DNA from: Prostheceraeus crozeri | Lineage: Eukaryota; Platyhelminthes; Polycladida; Euryleptidae | Assembly: GCA_907163375.1 (NCBI GenBank) | Contig: CAJQUW010006825.1 | Span: 35,931-99,930, forward strand | Reading direction: 5' to 3' | Length of the DNA stretch: 64,000 bases | Shown: positions 1-10,852 of the stretch, piece after piece | How the letters are laid out: each line of letters opens with the position of its first letter | How positions within the stretch are numbered: position 1 is the stretch's first letter | Program-made: the position numbers and the translations under genes | The notes under the pieces: model-generated | Told to the model about the DNA's origin: nothing | Databases searched by the model: none | The model's input: the letters and a program-made list of their open reading frames with translations, nothing else

Positions 1-633
1 AACAAAGGGCTTCAGAGCACGTAGAAGATGGAATCGTCGAGAAGCAGATAGCAATACACGATCAAAATGTTTATTCCATTTCAAGTCGTTACTCACTATT
101 ACACCAAGGATGTTGACTGACGATGTGACTTCGATATTGTCGTATTTGATTACTGTAGAGCTCCTTGAGCGTTGTATAACAATTTGCTGACACTTCTCGC
201 GATTTAGTTGCATCATGTTCTCATCACTCCAACCAATGATAGTAGATATATTCTTCTGTTCTGGATTTGCTCTGGTACAAGACTCGATGAGAGTAAGATC
301 GTCTGCGTACTTTACCAGTTTGACGTTTTGTCCTTCAACTTCTAGTGTGGCTATGAATAATGAAAACATAAAGGGGCCCAATACCGAGCCTGAGGACCAA
401 GGTATATGTACCAAGGGACCAATTTCACCATCCACACTGACTCTCATACACCGACCCTCTAAGTAGGACTTCAGCCACAAGAGAAAACCAGAGTTAAGTT
501 TTGAGCCGAGAGGATATTAATTAGTCGATTGAACTGTAGTCTGTCGAAAGCCTTAGAAAAATCAAGGCATGTCAACCTTACACCAATATTCCTCGGGTCT
601 TCCATGAAGGCTGTTATACTATTGTGTATGTCT
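1..633 (-). pseudogene. LINE reverse transcriptase, palm part
   Basis: Translating the minus strand gives the RT core: CLDFSKAFDRLQFNRL (motif A with the first catalytic Asp), then GSVLGPFMFSLFIA (motif B region), then VKYADDLTLIES (YADD catalytic box), then ILGVIVSNDLKWNKHF, the usual thumb-side motif of CR1/Jockey elements. A frame change lies between motif A and motif B. The protein continues past position 1 of the window, so the true C-terminus is not seen. Confidence 0.85.
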
Positions 634-641
634 ATGAGCGC

Positions 642-3080
642 TATAGATATAAAAATTACCGGAAAAATATAATTTATATTTTTCCGGAAAAATTACCGGA
701 AAAATTGGAAAAATAAAAAAAAATCCTGTCAACGAAAAATATTCCATCTAAGTAAATTTGCAATATAGTGTTGATTTGGTAAATGATACGGTATCTCATT
801 TTGAATGAAACAATTATTATGGTACAGCAACATATGCGCAATTTTTATTTAAGAGATTGTTAAATTAAGCTTAATTTAAATTAAACAAATACGGCAAGAC
901 ACAACTAGGAGTATTAAACAAACACGGATATATCGTGAAATTTACTCGACAAGAAATAGAGAAGAATATATTAGGCCTATTTGAGGGAGAAGGATATCAA
1001 GGGATTCTATGATTTTGACTTTGATTTGGACATGAATAAGCCTAAATAATCTACCGATACTTGAAAACATCACCTAATTACAAAAATCTCTATTTCTTGA
1101 TTAAAACAAGAAAATCAGTAGTCTAACAATTGGAGGCTAACAAAGTTGGATAACAAAATTATATACTCTCACAAATCTTCAATAAAGAAAAACAATACCA
1201 TACGAAGTCTTTCACTGTGCTTGAGGTTATGTCTTTTTTGCTACCTTTCTCAATAAGGATTCACGCTCTAACTCGCAGAATACATAGATAGTTCTCCTCC
1301 TGGTAGAGCCAGAGGCCAGCTCCGGCTCTTTGACGCGTGTGCAGAATGCACGGTTTACTATGTCGATTTCCTCCACTTCCGGAAATTGATAGCTACTCAC
1401 GAGAATCTGAAAGTGAAACAAATATCAAAGAACACGATATAATATGAACATTTAACAAATGTTCTGGGATTTATACGAATAATAATTAGGCCTACATACT
1501 TTTTGTGAGCATTTCATTAAAATCATATTATATTATATTATTTATCATATTATATATATATATATATTATATTTATCTTTATCTATAGTATCTTTAATGA
1601 TAATGTCTTTAAACTTTAATAATGGATTCAATCAATAATTCAATTAATAATGGATTCAATATCATCCATAATCATAATCCATATCCATATCCATAATCAT
1701 AATAATGGATTTAATTAATAATTCAAACTTTGATAATGGATTCAATCTTTAATGATCTTCTATATTATCTTTATCTATTATATTATCTATCATCATCCAT
1801 CTATTATATTATTAGATCATATTATTTAGTGAATAAACAATCTCGTAGACCTAAAAAATTGTTTGTTGAAAATATCTTCCATTTTATTCACTGTTATTTT
1901 TCCTAAGTCTGTACGTACTTAATTCTACATGTGGATACAATATGAGCTGAGTTTACTACGTTCATTCATGAAAGACAGCTATTCAAAGTAAGCCAATTTA
2001 AATTAAATTATAGTAAATTAATTGATTCACCTTCAAATTATTCTAATCATTTAAAGGCAAATCAATTACGATAATAATTATTCAATTTTATATGGTCAGT
2101 AGGATATTCATAATGCCAGTTTGTCCAGATTGTACTAGATAAAGCTAAGGTACTGTGTGTTAAATCTAGGCTATCATACTTATATATATTTACATGTCTC
2201 TTACCTTTTTTAGAAATTTGACAGTGATTTGGTCACCTTCAATAAATTGAACGCAGCCGTAATATAACCGTACTACTCCTCGGCGACTGCGTTGATTTTG
2301 TATCATGTACTCTACACAGACCCAATTACCAACTTCAATTGTTTCTTCCACCATTTCCACATTGTCATTGTCATCCTCTTCACTGCAGCTTCCGACATCT
2401 TGGTCAAATTCAACAACTTGCTCTTCATCATCTTCCTTATTTGTTGTATCGTCAGCATCCACAATTGCTGGTTCAGTGCCGACTTCAATAAGATCGGGAA
2501 CTGTCAGGGCCTGGTGTTGGTTCTGATCAGCTTTACGTTTATTAGCAAAATGCCTCACCTTGATATTGTAACTCACTTTTGTAAGTTTTGCAGAGCGATC
2601 ATTTGTGAGGCGATTTCTTATTTTCGTCTTTTGCATGCCATATTCTTTGTTGGATCTCTCTACACAAGCCACAGATGCTGGAAGACTGAGAAGTTGTTTA
2701 GCGACTGGCGCTAACACTCTGTGGCCACAAAAAGTATTCCACCATTGTAGTGGATCCGTTTCATCTTCAATCATAGACCAGTAAAGTTCATTACTATAAA
2801 CTGGCCCATCTCGAGATTTGAAAGCTATTATGATAGCAAATATTTCTCTTCCTTTGAAGCTATGGCTGTCATATGCAGTCGTATGATACAAACCGCAATG
2901 TTGTTATTCTATCTTTTTCAAATTACTAATGAAGTGATTCATCAAAATACAGAAATTGAATGGAAAAATTACAAGTGGAAAAATATTATATTTTTCCGGA
3001 AAAATGTTATATTTTTCCGGTAATTTTTCCAGAAAAATTACCGGAAAAATTTCCAGAAAATTTTCCATTCCATATCCTTA
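642..3080 (-). mobile_element. hAT DNA transposon inserted in the LINE
   Basis: The insertion is bounded by an exact 8-bp duplication, ATGAGCGC, at 634-641 and 3081-3088, the length made by hAT transposases. Both ends carry related TA-rich inverted sequence with repeated 'ttaccggaaaaat' words (642-715 and 2985-3080). The C-terminal part of a hAT transposase lies at 2190-2891. The stretch 720-2190 has no supported gene: it holds a (TA)n run near 1545-1570 and imperfect 'ataatggattcaat / ccatatccat' repeats at about 1615-1830. A 64-codon frame at 1227-1421 on the minus strand may be a transposase remnant, but I do not recognise it. Confidence 0.85.
2190..2891 (-). pseudogene. hAT transposase C-terminal (dimerisation) region
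   Basis: The frame contains the hAT dimerisation signature: 'DPLQWWNTFCGHRVLAPVA', then LLSLPASVACVERSNKEYG, then RNRLTNDRSAKL. This is the usual W...P...LA..LL.LPAS...ER...RNRL order of the hAT C-terminus. It is followed by an acidic tail (TNKEDDEEQVVEFDQD). The upstream RNase H-like catalytic part with its Asp and Glu residues was not found in the element, so this is a truncated or heavily decayed transposase. The gene reads leftward inside the element bounded at 642-3080. Confidence 0.8.
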
Positions 3081-3081
3081 A

Positions 3082-4647
3082 TGAGCGCACTAGCAGTCGA
3101 TGCTAATGGACGGTAGGCGTGCTGATTATTGCCAAAAAATCTCAAGAACGTGCTTTTCATTGAATTCAAAATTAGTTTTTCAAATACTTTAGCAAGGAGA
3201 TTTGCCGAAAGTCATTTACCGTTGGAGTGGATTTCTTAGGGATGGGACGAACAACCGCATTCTTCCAGAATGTAGGGAAAGTTCTTGATGTTATTGAGCA
3301 TCGAAAAATATCAGCTAAAGGTGAGCAAATAATGTCCGCACTTTCAAACAACAATCGCGCAGGGATATTTTCAGAACCTGTAGATTGCTTGAATTTGAGG
3401 CTTCTTAGAAGTTGATATACGTCTGCGGGTTCAATTTTTATCTCCCAATTCTCATTACGCAATTCAGTTAGTGTGGCATCGTTAAAGGGATTGAAGTTTG
3501 ACTTAAACACCTCCGTCAGCTCATGCAGGAACTCCACTTTCTCAGAATCGTCATTTGGAAGAATAGAGGAAGTTACTTTCTTGCCTTCAAATTCCTTGAC
3601 CACATTCCATACATTTGCGTCTTTATCTATTGCCTTTTTGCTCCATAACAACTTAGCTTTGTATATTTCAGACTGCACTTTGGTTTTCAAATGGTTATAG
3701 ACTGGCCAGTTCTTGGCTCTGTATGCCCTCCATCTATCATTGATAAGCTTCTTCAAAAGGGGAGTGATCCAAGGTTTGTCCTGTTTGCTGATTTGTATTT
3801 CTTCTTGTGGAATTACCGTGAATGCGCAGTAAAAAGACTCATAGAATGCACTACATTTATCATCCACATGCCTGGAGTTATACACATTATCAAATCCTGA
3901 TGAGGCCAAAGCGGACTGAAAGTTACAGATATGCGCCCGCCTGTAGTCAAACACTGTTTTCGTAGAAACGATGTCTTTATTTTTTACAGTGGATGGATAT
4001 AATAGGACACAGTTATGGTCTGATGTTGATATAGGTGGAACAATTTCAGCAACGGAAGGGTAATTCTCTTGCAAGTCCTCGGAGATCCAGATCTGATCGA
4101 GAACAGAATTTCCTCAATGTTGGAGAGACGACTTTGTTTACACAGCAGAAGTTGGCATGAAATGAATTAGTATTGAAATCATTAAAGTCGCCACAAAACA
4201 AAATTTGCTATCGGGGAAATCGTCAAGAATGGAATCAAATGCAAAAATCAATTTCTCAAGTATGTCTCTGTGAAGCAATGCCGATAAATTCGGAGGAATG
4301 TATAGACAACATAGAACTAAATTAACTGTAGGTAGTCGAATAAACAGATACTCGATACTGTCAATTATGATATTTTGAAGGATCGCAACAGGTTTGAAGA
4401 ACCAACGACCGTAGGCACAAACACCTCCAGATCTATTGAGTCTGTCAGCTCGGAAAAGGATATAATCTTGTATCATGAGAAGATCGCTGGATATATCGTT
4501 GTTCAACCATGACTCAGTAACACCAACAAAATCTGGAGATAAATTTTGAATGAGGATGCGAAGATCGTCTAATTTGTAATAAATGGAACGAGCATTCGTG
4601 AGAAGAATTGATGGATATTCAACACAGCAGTCTCTTGATAAAATCAA
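3082..4647 (-). pseudogene. LINE endonuclease and start of reverse transcriptase
   Basis: Minus-strand translation gives the N-terminal endonuclease (4138-4647): NARSIYYKLDDL, then DFVGVTESWLNNDIS (catalytic Glu), then NRSGGVCAY. It continues after a frame change with SDHNCVLLYP, the terminal SDH motif of the exonuclease-endonuclease-phosphatase fold (about 4000-4025). The linker (3500-3950) is followed by the RT entry motif VVRPIPKKSTPTVNDFRQIS at about 3195-3250. A one-base frame change follows before KVFEKLILNSM and NNQHAYRPLASTASALI, which end at the hAT target site. At least two frame changes make it non-functional. Confidence 0.85.
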
Positions 4648-4660
4648 ACTGAAAAATTTT

Positions 4661-5152
4661 TCAAAGATTCCTTTGTGTGAATTCTACCTTTGTAAATAAC
4701 CACATCAGCTCCTCCAGCCCGGTGGCGTCGCAATTCTTGTCGAAGTAAGTACCGTACCTCTGGTGCTGCTGGTACCTAGTTAAGTCATCGGTTACATAAA
4801 TTTCACGAAACTGAACATTGGTCCTCAGATCCTTGGCTTTTTGCAGAAACTTCAATCTAGAATGTCTGTCTTGCAATGTCACTTTTATCGGCCTTGACTT
4901 CTTTTGATTGAATTTTTCACAGCGTTGCACATTAACCACTTCGGTCTCGCTAACACCGACACAATGTAGAATAGTCTTGAGATCATCCTTGTCATCGTTC
5001 TTGCGGTCTTGTAAACTACCTTCCAATTTTTTCCAATTATGACCGGTATCAATCGTGTTCAATAGGCGTGTAACATGAATGACAAGATCGGTTTGTAAGT
5101 CCATTTGTCGCATTATCCCGATTTTAAGCACATGTGCGTATAAGCAGAACAA
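4661..5152 (-). pseudogene. LINE ORF1-like fragment
   Basis: An open frame of 163 codons ends a few bases before the endonuclease frame. The segment SRPIKVTLQDRHSRLKFLQK followed by FREIYVTDDLTRYQQHQR matches the general pattern of CR1/Jockey ORF1 C-termini (RPI.V.L....R...L..A..LR.....I..DLT..Q...). The start is uncertain. I infer ORF1 identity from this pattern and from position, not from a database match. The next stretch, 5153-5567, holds no feature that I can support. Confidence 0.55.
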
Positions 5153-6868
5153 AGTGCATCACTCGCAAAATTATTTTTTGTTTTTAATTACTTGGTAGCA
5201 AAATTTCAAGGCAATTAGCTTAAATATGCTTAGGTTTACGTGTATCTTAACAATTAAGATAGCCCGTAATATAACATAAAAGTTGCACTACTAATCCATG
5301 TAAATATTACCATTATTCATTTCATCAAAGTAAAATAAAACATTTTAGAAATAATCAAACATTAATACCGGCAATTATCTACTAAACCATGTTTTAATCA
5401 AACACATCAACATTTATCTTTGCTATTTCGCAGTGAGACTACATTATAGGCTACTGGCACTTCATGACGTAATTAGTGACGGTTAAAGTATTACTTGTCT
5501 CTAAGTGCATATCTAAAAACTAAATGTGTAAGTGCAAAACAGTTATCTATTGCGCCACACACACAAACTAAACAATTGAACGCAAAGATTGGAAACTGTT
5601 AGTTCTAGCAAAACTTTCCTTACCAAGATTGCTTGTCGATGATTTCACAATCAGTTTCACTATCATTGTCACTACTGTCTTCACCATCCTCTTCATTATC
5701 GTTGTCGGATTCATCTGCATTATACTGCAAGTCAGAAGTTTCGATGTCCTCCATGTCATCGTCCACCTCACGAGGCTCTGTTCCAGCAAGACAAGATTGT
5801 AATTTTGAGTGCAGAACTTCGTCGTCATCACAATGTTGGATCTGTTTCAATAAATAAGCGCTTCATTACATCGCGCGACATTTCACGCCATACCTCCTAA
5901 ACCCAAGCTGTCATCTCATAACAGGCACCTTTGCGCTTGCCGATTCGTGTACCTATAATCTCGCTCACCGTTTGAGAGCCATTCCTCCCATTTTCAGCGC
6001 ATGGCATCCTTGAATGGTTTATTCAAATGACTGTCCAGTGGCTTTAACAAGGGCGAGGAATGAAAGCCAAACGCGTATTCTCCTTTTTTAATGCTGCTTT
6101 CACATCTTCGTGCATATGACATCGGGCTGTGTCAAGTGTAAGGACACAAGATGGCTTAAAGATTCGGGCGTGCATTCCATGGAGATATTCACTCTTGATG
6201 AAGTCTTTGTTCATGCTACCAACTGTTGATGCCAAGACCACAACATCACCAAAATTGCCACGTGGAGATTTTTTCAGTCCTCGGAATATAATCATCGGTG
6301 GTAACTTTCGTCATGTCGATAATACAGTCAATACAACTGTGTACCGCAGCTTTTCTTTGCCAGTGGTACGACTTTTATAATTGTCTTGAGGCCTTTGAAA
6401 TCGATAGAAGTGTTGCTTGGTAAATCAAATCACATCGGGGTTTCATCCATATTACCAACAATCTGACATTGTTCACGAATTTCTTTGATGTCCTTCAACC
6501 AATTGCGTGCTAATTCTTTTTCTGGGATCTTTTGTCCGACAGAAGTGTGCACGTCGCTGTTACTTGATTGTTTCGTCTCATAAATCGTTACAAACAGCCA
6601 TATGATACCCGAAATGGCCGCGTCCTTAGTTGGATAGGTTGCAGGAAATCGTTTCTTTGCTTTAGAGCGGATTGCATTGCAATGAACAGCCATCTCTTGG
6701 TTTCGAAGGTGTTTGATGCATTCCACAAGTTCCAATTCAAGCTCAGGGTATACAGCTTTCAATTTGTAAGACAATCTTGTTCGATTGTGACTAATATACC
6801 CATGACGTTAAGTTGATGTTGCGAAACCAAGTAGATTAGATGGTAATAATTCTTTTTTATTATTATAT

Positions 6869-6909
6869 GCTTTATCAATTTCGGCCTCCTCTTAGGCCAT
6901 CATCAGAAG
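6869..6909 (-). ncRNA. Hammerhead ribozyme-like motif (palindrome, minus arm)
   Basis: Mirror copy of the motif at 6912-6952, read on the minus strand. It has the core CTGATGA, stem II GGCCT/AGGCC, the GAAA box and a very short stem III, ATTGAT. Whether the RNA cleaves is not known. Confidence 0.55.
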
Positions 6910-6911
6910 AT

Positions 6912-6952
6912 CTTCTGATGATGGCCTAAGAGGAGGCCGAAATTGATAAAGC
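6912..6952 (+). ncRNA. Hammerhead ribozyme-like motif (palindrome, plus arm)
   Basis: Reading 5' to 3': CTT (stem I), CTGATGA core, a stem II made by GGCCT...AGGCC with a short loop, the GAAA box, then ATTGAT (a minimal, nearly self-complementary stem III), A as the presumed cleavage base, and AAG closing stem I with CTT. This matches the minimal type I hammerheads known from Penelope-like elements. The motif is read by eye; activity is inferred. Confidence 0.6.
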
Positions 6953-7182
6953 ATATAATAAAAAAAAGAATTATTACCATCTAATCTACTTGGTTTCCCA
7001 ACATCAACTTAATGAAAATGATTAACCAAGGTCTTTTCAACACATACCCATGACGATTTTGACTGCTACATGCTTTGATTTGACTTGCTTTGTCCCTTAA
7101 CTCTTGCACTTGCTTTCTGTTAATATTGTGTATTTTAACTTAAGATAATTTCTTCAAAAGACTTATTCTCGTTCTTAATTTA

Positions 7183-7224
7183 TTGGCGAGCTTTCGGATG
7201 ATGACTTCACCCGTCCTCAGGCAA
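7183..7224 (-). ncRNA. Hammerhead ribozyme-like motif (left arm)
   Basis: Reverse complement of the motif at 8091-8132: core CTGAGGA (fits CUGANGA), a stem II with GGTGA/TCATC, the GAAA box, AGCT as a self-complementary stem III, C as the presumed cleavage base, and a partial stem I (TTGC with GC-AA). Confidence 0.55.
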
Positions 7225-7432
7225 GTACAAGTAGAGAGTGATGAAACTTTGCTGCATGAAACACATTGGGTTACAAATCACTAACATTCACAACACGACG
7301 CTATTAACACCCCATATGTGACAGCGACATTCTACAGTACAATATACTAACCCTGTAATAATCATAATACTGGTTAAAGCGTGACAAGTAACATCTGATA
7401 TACTTTAAATAGTTTATAGATAAGAGGTCAAA

Positions 7433-7965
7433 CTACATAGAGAGCAAAACAGTCAATGAAAGAGATCTCCAGCAGCGGTCAAAAGAGAAGCTCGAGTCCC
7501 TATTAAACGTTTTATGGTTGAGGATGTGAAGGCCTTCCTTTATTCTCCTTCTCCAATCACTCCATTTCTTTGACCTCAGAAGTGTCAAACGCTGGCTGAT
7601 GATTAAGCTTGTGGCAGTGCTCAATAATGGCTGACAAGGGATTCAATTCGCATGTGTCCTTCTCATAATCTTTCTTACTCCTTCTCTTCTTGAAGTCTCA
7701 CCAATATAGCACTCGTCACAATCTCCACATTTCTGTTTGTAAATGACACCTCCTCGGTCCATGATATTTACCTTGTCTAATTTCGTACGGCTGAGGGCAT
7801 CTCCAAGAGTTTTGCTTCTGGAACACCTAACTATCACTCAAACCTTCCTTGTTGTTGCTTGAATACGTTCATAAACGCCAGGCGCATATGGTATGCGCAC
7901 GACCGGAACATCAGGATCATCATCTCTTTGTCTTGGACAATCCCCAAACAGTCTGTTTCTGACCA
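7433..7965 (-). pseudogene. PLE protein C-terminus with GIY-YIG endonuclease
   Basis: Minus-strand frames show GVIYKQKCGDCDECYIGETSR (the GIY...YIG block, with the CxxC insertion typical of PLE endonucleases). Downstream in another frame comes a segment matching the usual PLE ending, KKWSDWRRRIKEGLHI followed by HKTFNRDSS (compare the common 'R.KEALHI......NRD' tail). Upstream (about 7850-7965) lies the linker DPDVPVVRIPYAPGVYERIQ. The reverse transcriptase part is missing and there is at least one frame change, so this is a dead fragment. Confidence 0.75.
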
Positions 7966-8090
7966 AAGTGTATTGTACTGTAGAATGTCGCTGTCACATG
8001 TGGGGTGTTAATAGCGTCGTGTTGTGAATGTTAGTGATTTGTAACCCAATGTGTTTCATGCTGCAAAGTTTCATCACTCTCTACTTGTAC

Positions 8091-8132
8091 TTGCCTGAGG
8101 ACGGGTGAAGTCATCATCCGAAAGCTCGCCAA
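8091..8132 (+). ncRNA. Hammerhead ribozyme-like motif (right arm)
   Basis: Sequence order: TTGC, CTGAGGA core, an 18-nt stem II segment, GAAA, then GCTCGCCAA. AGCT gives a minimal stem III followed by C, and GC..AA can close stem I. It lies in the PLE terminal repeat, where such motifs are expected. Confidence 0.55.
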
Positions 8133-8569
8133 TAAATTAAGAACGAGAATATGTCTTCTGAAGAAATTATCTAAAGTCAATTCTTGGTTCTCAGAGAGGA
8201 AGATCATGAGTGAAATTGTGTACTAGGGTGCTCTCATATTCTGATATTAGCGCATGCGCGTTTTGGCGAACAAAATGCGTATCTGTATCTCAATGAAAGC
8301 AAGCGATTTTCACCTTTGGGCGCATGCGCTTAACCCTTTGCGCCCGGCTCATATTTTGAGGCGTTTCACAAGTTCCGGCAAGTGCAGAAAATTGGCTTAC
8401 TCGAAAACTTATGGAAATTGTATTTTTTGCATGTATTTGAGCCGGTAATAAAGGGGTATTACAAAATTGACTCTTGAATTATAAAAAATACATGCTTGTC
8501 ATGATCTGAATAAATCGTAAATATTGTATAAAAATACTAATATAAATCACAAAATTCAAGTCTCAAATC

Positions 8570-10273
8570 ATGATGATCTATGCCAGTCAAGAAAGTAAGT
8601 GGAAGGGAAATTATGCAATGGAGTATTTTGTGGACATCGTGTACACCAATATCTCGTCTGTGTTGCTGCTACTCCGTCTCGCTTTTGGCATTGTTTGCAA
8701 CGAAGGGTTGGACGAGGACGTGTAGGAGTGGAAGGAATTCTCTCCAAGCGATGTCCAGAAACTTGCTGTCTCGGACCAGTCGTCTACCATCAACTGGTAA
8801 TCACAGAATCGAACTCTTTGCATCCGATTGGGCATAAATTGTTTGGTGAGTATGAATCCGTTTTGCCATCCCAAGTCTTTGAAGGAGAAAGAGTCCTACC
8901 TTCTTTGGCCACATGAAACTCTTTCTTGTGCATTTCACTGGCGCTAACACTTGGTCGATCCTATCCGTTCCGCTCATCCAACTGTTGTAATCCCGGACAA
9001 TTGTTGATACTTGGTATTCTACGGGTTCATCAGAACCTCTCACAGTTCTATGTCTTGTAACAACGTCAGCAGTATGCAACGACGAACACAGATATACAAT
9101 CCTTTTGTCTGCAAACTTCACAACGAGTACGTTGTCTTTTCGAAGAAATACCGAAGAAATTGGTGCCACTGGATAACTCACCAACTCGCCTGGAACGCCA
9201 CGATTTACTCTGATAGTTCCCAACGATAAAGTGTTGCGATTCAGAGGATAATTATTCAATCGAATGCTATTGAACCAATTATCAATGGTGAGTGTCAATC
9301 CAACGTCGAGCAGTTCACTTCTGTTCAATAAATGAACGACTATTTTCTCAGAGGACGATAAATCACTATTCACTGGATTATTCCATTCTTGAGATTCCTG
9401 TCGACCTGCATATATTTCCACATCAAAAGTATATGCGGTGTCACTGTCATTCAGAGAGAAACCTTTGATGGCAAAGCGAGATCGCTTTTTGGAATGTACT
9501 GCTTCATAAAAAGTCGTCCTTTATGTAACAAAAGGAATTCATCAATAGACGCTCGTGGTCCAATTTTATATGTCTGCTATACCTTCCGTTGTAAAAGATC
9601 AATCAATGCCAACACCTTATTCATCCTAGTAGGGTCACCGTTACAATAGTCAGCGAAACGAAGATTTGATAAAATCAGACTGAACTTATCGCGTGAAAAT
9701 GTATTAGATCCAATAAAAAATGGCGTCTCAATCATCGCATTCGTTGAAAAATATTGCCGCACATGTGGCTTTTTTACCGTGTCCATAACCAAAAGCATGG
9801 CAAGTATCTTCTTGGCATCAGATGAAGTAATATCATTCCACTTTACACTGTTTTCTATGGCCATTTCTTGTCGTCAAAGAGTAATTGCGACGAGCAGCAC
9901 GTGAATTAGTCCAAGTAGCTATCGATTGAAATACCTCTTCATCAAGTATCATAAACACAAAGTCTTCAGGCTGATCGGGAACAGGATATTGTAATCCGAC
10001 GTCTTTTGAAAATAACGGAATATCATTTGCACGTCTGTCATCAGCTCCATTCACAAAGTTCCACTCTGGTGTAGTTGATGTACTAAATATATTCGGAAGT
10101 TCCATCTCAGGATCACTGTCACTTGAATTAGTAGACGATGCTGCGTGAATACCAGTATCATTGGCAGTATCGATTTCACTGTCTGTATCGTCCAAATCAG
10201 ATTCAGAGTCAGTATCGAAGCCATAGCGTCTTACAGGAACAATCTCACGACTAGATCGTCTCACAGTTGCCAT
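8570..10273 (-). pseudogene. piggyBac transposase, frameshifted
   Basis: The gene starts at MATVRRSSREIV (10273) with an acidic, Ser/Asp-rich N-terminus. Next comes the N-terminal helical domain (9577-9864: DITSSDAKKILAMLLVMDTV, RFADYCNGDPTRMNKV), then the SIDEFLLLHKGR and MKQYIPKS blocks near 9480-9560. The catalytic part at 8801-9421 has LTLTIDNWFNS (an Asp of the DDD set) and DYNSWMSGTDRIDQ (the last Asp block). A cysteine-rich C-terminal finger (LRCKQCQKRDG...YWCTRC) is at about 8580-8660. At least three frame changes (near 9840-9865, 9440-9480 and 8790-8810) kill it. Confidence 0.85.
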
Positions 10274-10350
10274 AATGCAGCAAGCATCACACAGAGAACA
10301 AGTAAGTTTATGTATTATATATATAATTGATCAAATTTTTCAGGAGGTTC

Positions 10351-10550
10351 AAATCCATTGATAAAAAGAAAAAACCAAGTTACTTGGTGCCTCCGTACCA
10401 GTATATTTTTTTGATCTGTTTAAAAAAATAATAAATATACACTGAAGTTGCACTTCAGTGTATATTTATTATTTTTTTTAAACAGATCAAAAAAATATAC
10501 TGGTACGGAGGCACCAAGTAACTTGGTTTTTTCTTTTTATCAATGGATTT
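10351..10550. repeat. 200-bp near-perfect palindrome in piggyBac
   Basis: Arms of about 98 bp (10351-10448 and 10452-10550) are reverse complements around the loop TGC. The arms begin with 'aaatccattg', carry 'caccaagtaacttgg' and 'aaacagatcaaaaaaatata', and hold no coding sequence. It looks like a fold-back or MITE-like insertion, but I see no target duplication. Confidence 0.8.
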
Positions 10551-10852
10551 TATGCATTGTCTAGTCACCGCATCAATCAGCCGATTTGTTCATTTAAAAT
10601 TTCCCCTGACGAGGTGCGTGAAGCATCTATTTTCTTGACCTCACTATGACGTCATCCACTCTACGGGACAACACGATTCATTTTCACGTCGAGAAGAATG
10701 CCGGCGCATTGACGCCATTCGGTCGAAACATTCCGGCTAATAAAAATAAACGAATTCAAGGTGTGAGGTCAGGTGTGAGCAGCGCCCACACGCCGGAAAT
10801 TTTGACAAATTCTGCTGTGGGCGCTGCCCACACGCCGGCTGCAAAGGGTTAA

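Larger units (their letters stand above)
1..5152 (-). mobile_element. CR1/Jockey-group LINE, split by a hAT insertion
   Basis: A non-LTR retrotransposon reads leftward and runs off the left edge of the window. From right to left it shows an ORF1-like C-terminus, an apurinic-type endonuclease, the start of the reverse transcriptase, then (beyond the hAT element at 642-3080) the palm of the reverse transcriptase. Reading across the hAT gap, the sequence around the target site is continuous with normal RT spacing. The element has several frame changes in the endonuclease and at the start of RT, so it is dead. The domain order and the motifs NARSIYYKLDDL, VTESWL and SDHN fit the CR1/L2/Jockey side of the LINE tree; the exact clade is not determined. 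Confidence 0.85.
6810..7045. mobile_element. Palindromic Penelope-derived insertion
   Basis: A near-perfect inverted repeat has arms at about 6810-6910 and 6911-7012, centred on AGAAGATCTTCT. It sits between two copies of ATACCCATGACG (6798-6809 and 7046-7057), which look like a 12-bp target duplication inside the Tigger-like transposase. Each arm carries a hammerhead-type core (CTGATGA ... GAAA), the hallmark of Penelope-like element terminal repeats. No coding sequence is present, so this looks like two inverted pseudo-LTR ends joined after severe truncation. Confidence 0.65.
5568..7140 (-). mobile_element. pogo/Tigger-like DNA transposon, decayed
   Basis: Minus-strand frames give pieces of a DDE_1 transposase in order. 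About 7060-7140 is a helix-turn-helix-side segment (QVQELRDKASQIKACS). 6430-6774 runs from SYKLKAVYPELELELVEC to QIVGNMDETPM, the conserved N-M-D-E-T block holding the first Asp. 6044-6295 has LTLDTARCHMH (second Asp) and TRLAFIPRPC. About 5990-6045 has PLDSHLNKPFKDAMR, the classical pogo 'PLDV.vNKPFK' block. An acidic tail follows at 5620-5850. A small palindromic insertion at 6810-7045 splits the 5' part, and frame changes separate the other blocks. I did not find terminal inverted repeats or a TA duplication. Confidence 0.75.
7141..8175 (-). mobile_element. Penelope-like element fragment within an inverted repeat
   Basis: Two arms of about 210 bp (7141-7352 and 7965-8175) are almost exact reverse complements and enclose a minus-strand fragment of a Penelope-like (PLE) protein with its GIY-YIG region. 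Each arm has a hammerhead-like motif. Such paired pseudo-LTRs in inverted order are common for PLE insertions. This family differs from the array at 25770-33248 in both the ribozyme and the protein. Confidence 0.75.
8334..10848 (-). mobile_element. piggyBac transposon with TTAA target sites
   Basis: Both ends are exact: TTAA at 8330-8333 and 10849-10852, and inverted termini CCCTTTGCGCCCGGC on the left and the complement of CCCTTTGCAGCCGGC on the right. TTAA plus CCCTTTGC is the piggyBac signature. The right subterminal region has repeats of 'gcccacacgccgg' (about 10780-10840). The element encodes one transposase on the minus strand, broken by frame changes, and holds a 200-bp palindrome between the gene and its right end. 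Confidence 0.9.

Noticed and set aside
2292-2714. Plus-strand frame opposite the hAT transposase
   Set aside because: Shadow of the minus-strand gene, hydrophobic from complementing acidic codons.
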